Shown here in pieces: positions 61,982 through 64,000 of a stretch of DNA of 64,000 nt. Both the position numbers and the translations under genes were made by a program. The notes under the pieces were generated by a model. It worked only from the letters and a program-made list of their open reading frames with translations. It had not been told where the DNA came from and ran no database searches. Positions within the stretch are counted from its first letter, which is position 1. The number at the start of each line of letters is the position of its first letter. The stretch is from an uncultured Litoreibacter sp. (lineage in GTDB: Bacteria; Pseudomonadota; Alphaproteobacteria; Rhodobacterales; Rhodobacteraceae): positions 567,001 through 631,000 of the forward strand of contig CANLOU010000001.1 in the NCBI GenBank assembly GCA_947492995.1, in the 5' to 3' direction.

Positions 61982-63159
61982 GCTCTGGCTGCGAAATTGG
62001 CGGCGGCGGCTCCGGCCCATGCGCCGGTCGCAAGGCAAGCGGTGATTAGGTAGCCGCCCGTTGGGGCGTCCCAATCAAGCATCTCACCCGCGACGAAAAC
62101 GCCTTTTTTCGATCTGAGCATCAGGTTGCCATCCACAGCGCTTTGGGGAATGCCACCGACGGTCGAGATGGCCTCGTCTAGGGGGCGCAAAGTGTAGGGC
62201 TTGATCGTAAGGGCCTTAACCCGCTCCGCGAGGGCGGTTGGGTCGCTTGGCAAAGGCCGCGCGAATTCGTTCAGCAAACCGATCTTGGCGGGATCGAGCT
62301 TGAGGGCCTTGCGCAGAAAGGTGCCTGCGCTCATTTTGCCGCGTGGTTTGGCAAGGCGTGCCGCAACCGCGGCCACTGACATATCAGGCAACAGATCCAA
62401 GGTCAGCGCGGCGCCATCACGCAGCGCTGAGGTGACCAAATAGATGCCCCCGCCTTCGATGCCGGTCGCGGACAGCACGATCTCCCCCCGGCTTTTCTGA
62501 TCCCCGGCCTGCAACGCGATGTTTTTGACCGGTGCGCCCAGATTGCGTGCCATGTGGTCCGACCAATCAATGGAGAGACCCACGTTGGACGGGGCGAATG
62601 GCTGTGTCTCGATGCCTGCGTCTGACAGGGTCTGCGCCCAGTGCCCATCAGACCCTAACCTGGCCCAACTGCCGCCCCCCATCGCCAGAACGACAACGTC
62701 AGCGTCCATCTGCTTGGCGCCTTCCGGCGTCTCAAAGGACAGGGCATCGCCGTCCCAGCCGGTCCAGCGCCATCTGACATGCCGCGTGACCTGCAGATCG
62801 TCCAGCCGCCGCAACCACGCCCGCAACAGGGGAGATGCCTTCATGGCTTTGGGGAACACGCGGCCGGTGGAGCCGGTGAAAATTTCCTGTTCAAGGTCTT
62901 CGGCCCAGGCCATGACCTCCGCCACGCCGAAGCGGTCAATCATTGGGGCCAGCCACCCCGCGCTGTCGCGGTAGGCGGCCAGAAAATCCGCATCCTTTTC
63001 GTTTTTCGTCAGGTTTAGACCCGATTTTCCCGCCATGAGGAACTTGCGCGCGACTGAGGGTTTTTGGTCAACTACGATCACTGACAGGCCCGCTTTTGCC
63101 ATCACCTCTGCCGCCATGAGGCCCGCAGGACCCGCGCCGATCACCAACCCGCTAAGCAT
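61978..63159 (-). CDS. HI0933-type flavoprotein, TIGR03862 family
   Basis: A 393-residue FAD/NAD(P)-binding oxidoreductase. FAD motif VIGAGPAGLMAAEVMA at the N-terminus is followed by KFLMAGKSGLNLT, the HI0933-like core, and a C-terminal GEMLDWDAPTGGYLITACLA motif. The reaction is unknown. The start ATG at 63159 overlaps the end of the enoyl-CoA hydratase-like gene by eight bases, so the two are co-expressed. Confidence 0.9.
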   Translation of the reverse strand: MLSGLVIGAGPAGLMAAEVMAKAGLSVIVVDQKPSVARKFLMAGKSGLNLTKNEKDADFLAAYRDSAGWLAPMIDRFGVAEVMAWAEDLEQEIFTGSTGRVFPKAMKASPLLRAWLRRLDDLQVTRHVRWRWTGWDGDALSFETPEGAKQMDADVVVLAMGGGSWARLGSDGHWAQTLSDAGIETQPFAPSNVGLSIDWSDHMARNLGAPVKNIALQAGDQKSRGEIVLSATGIEGGGIYLVTSALRDGAALTLDLLPDMSVAAVAARLAKPRGKMSAGTFLRKALKLDPAKIGLLNEFARPLPSDPTALAERVKALTIKPYTLRPLDEAISTVGGIPQSAVDGNLMLRSKKGVFVAGEMLDWDAPTGGYLITACLATGAWAGAAAANFAARA

Positions 63160-63760
63160 CAATCATCGCTTTGATAGAGGCCACATGTGCCGCGTTGGCA
63201 CCGATGCAATCCGCCGCAAGGTCATGCGCCGTCTGCATCAGATCATCAGGTTCGACAATGCGGTCAATCAGACCCCATTCCTGCGCCTCGGGCGCAGATA
63301 CTTTCATCCCTGCCATCAAAATCATCTTGGCCCGTGAGGGTCCCACCAACTGCTTCAAACGCGGCGGGTCGCTTGGTTGCGGCAGAAAGCCCAGACGCAT
63401 CACCGGGTAAAACACCTTTGCTTGCGGCACCGCGATACGCAGGTCACACGCCAATGCCATGCCACATGCACCACCTGCCAATGTCCCGTTCAAGGCCGCT
63501 ATGCTGAGACCCTGATAGCCGGCAATCGCGGATGAAAGCCGTTCCCAAACCGGATCAACTGCAAGCCCTGCCTTGGCGGCGTCGAGGTCTGCGCCGGCGC
63601 TGAACACCTTACCCCGACCGGTGAGGATCAGCGCTTTGCCGTCAAACCCAGCCACCGCATCAGCAAGCGTTTCCAACATCTCGCCCGTCAACGAATTTGC
63701 CTTGTCAGGCCGGTTTATCGTCAGAGTCAGCACGTCCGCACTTTGGTCGATTTGGATCAT
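63152..63760 (-). CDS. Enoyl-CoA hydratase/isomerase family protein
   Basis: A 202-residue crotonase-fold protein. The oxyanion-hole segments FSAGADLD and AGGACGMALACDLRIA are present, but the length is short for the family (usually about 260), because the C-terminal helices end early. It could be a hydratase, isomerase or degraded paralogue. It starts at ATG 63760 with AAGGAAAC upstream. It overlaps the HI0933-type gene by eight bases. Confidence 0.82.
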   Translation of the reverse strand: MIQIDQSADVLTLTINRPDKANSLTGEMLETLADAVAGFDGKALILTGRGKVFSAGADLDAAKAGLAVDPVWERLSSAIAGYQGLSIAALNGTLAGGACGMALACDLRIAVPQAKVFYPVMRLGFLPQPSDPPRLKQLVGPSRAKMILMAGMKVSAPEAQEWGLIDRIVEPDDLMQTAHDLAADCIGANAAHVASIKAMIDA

Positions 63761-63865
63761 TTTGTTTCCTTCGAAAACCGCTGCGTCAGCCATACACAGG
63801 GACACCCCACTTGCGCCACCCCGCGCATCGCACTACCTCAACCACAACATAGTTTAGGAGGCCCC

Positions 63866-64000
63866 ATGGCCCAGTCCCTTTCCGATCTTGCGCAATCGCT
63901 TTTGACCGCTGCCAAAGCCGCAGGTGCGGAGGCCGCAGACGTGTTGGCCGTAGATGGCAGGTCGGTTTCGATCGACGTGCTGGGGGGCAAGCTGGAACAC
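63866..64000 (+). CDS. pmbA: TldD/PmbA-family protein, 3' end cut by the window
   Basis: The 45 visible residues, MAQSLSDLAQSLLTAAKAAG followed by AEAADVLAVDGRSVSIDVLGG, match the N-terminus of PmbA/TldD-family proteins, which with TldD form a zinc metalloprotease that processes microcin B17 and related peptides. It starts at an ATG with GGAGG six bases upstream. It diverges from the enoyl-CoA hydratase-like gene. Which of the two subunits it is cannot be fully settled from so short a piece, but PmbA is favoured. Confidence 0.75.
   Translation, partial: MAQSLSDLAQSLLTAAKAAGAEAADVLAVDGRSVSIDVLGGKLEH

Noticed and set aside
63152-63760. Frameshifted pseudogene of a longer enoyl-CoA hydratase
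   Set aside because: The reading frame is intact, and the short C-terminus overlaps the next start cleanly, so it was kept as a short gene.

Overview
The window is GC-rich, densely coding chromosomal DNA from an alphaproteobacterium, most likely a marine Rhodobacteraceae (Roseobacter-group) member. Evidence for this is the style and linkage of the housekeeping genes (rpsO-pnp; ftsK-lolA; ubiH-Trm112-LonN-cnoX-xth; leuS-lptE-holA), the Tat-exported PhoX phosphatase, two fused FAD/GcvT methylamine dehydrogenases, a small Gly/Asp-rich porin, and a CenR-like regulator. No rRNA, tRNA, CRISPR array, transposase or phage gene is visible. The assignment rests on recognised protein families, since no database search was possible.

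Layout. 0-3.7 kb: the end of a membrane protein, a DUF1643 gene, an RTX protein with 22 uninterrupted nonapeptides, then rpsO and a repeat-rich segment with one small gene inserted before pnp. 3.8-13 kb: pnp, an IalB-like periplasmic protein, PhoX, an exported dienelactone-hydrolase-like protein, an L,D-transpeptidase, a LysR/aldo-keto reductase divergent pair and a 1-Cys peroxiredoxin. 13-21.5 kb: aldehyde dehydrogenase, a YqjD/YqjE/AI-2E-transporter operon with overlapping stops and starts, a P450, an unknown tail-anchored protein, a LysR regulator, a methyltransferase and an RluA/RarD pair. 21.6-29.6 kb: a tightly coupled minus-strand operon (XRE-cupin regulator, LysE exporter, GFA-type formaldehyde protein, FAD/GcvT dehydrogenase, homocysteine methyltransferase-like protein, PNPOx-like flavoprotein, second FAD/GcvT dehydrogenase) that reads as a one-carbon or N-methylated-amine catabolic unit with an inverted-repeat operator candidate. 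29.7-40.4 kb: mixed accessory genes, including a clearly AT-rich orphan gene, a 2OG-Fe(II) oxygenase-like protein, free-methionine-(R)-sulfoxide reductase with thiolase, a STAS/HATPase pair, gamma-glutamyltransferase, HspQ, an AEC transporter and an SLT lipoprotein. 40.4-64 kb: mostly core functions (FtsK, aminotransferase, amidase, UbiH-type hydroxylase, a 59-residue Trm112-like protein, CnoX, exonuclease III, CenR, RibA, YggS, porin, LeuS, LptE, HolA, GST, flavoprotein, enoyl-CoA hydratase, start of PmbA).

The most unusual signal is a short palindromic element ending in TTTGTACA. A copy with perfect 16-bp arms sits in the rpsO-pnp spacer. A clearly related copy lies inside the leuS reading frame, where it is translated in frame and marked by codons unusual for this genome. 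This resembles the protein-coding palindromic elements known from Rickettsia, but I know of no description in this lineage and cannot check. Other points of interest are the demethylation operon and its operator, the AT-rich orphan gene, and two further families of intergenic stem-loop repeats.
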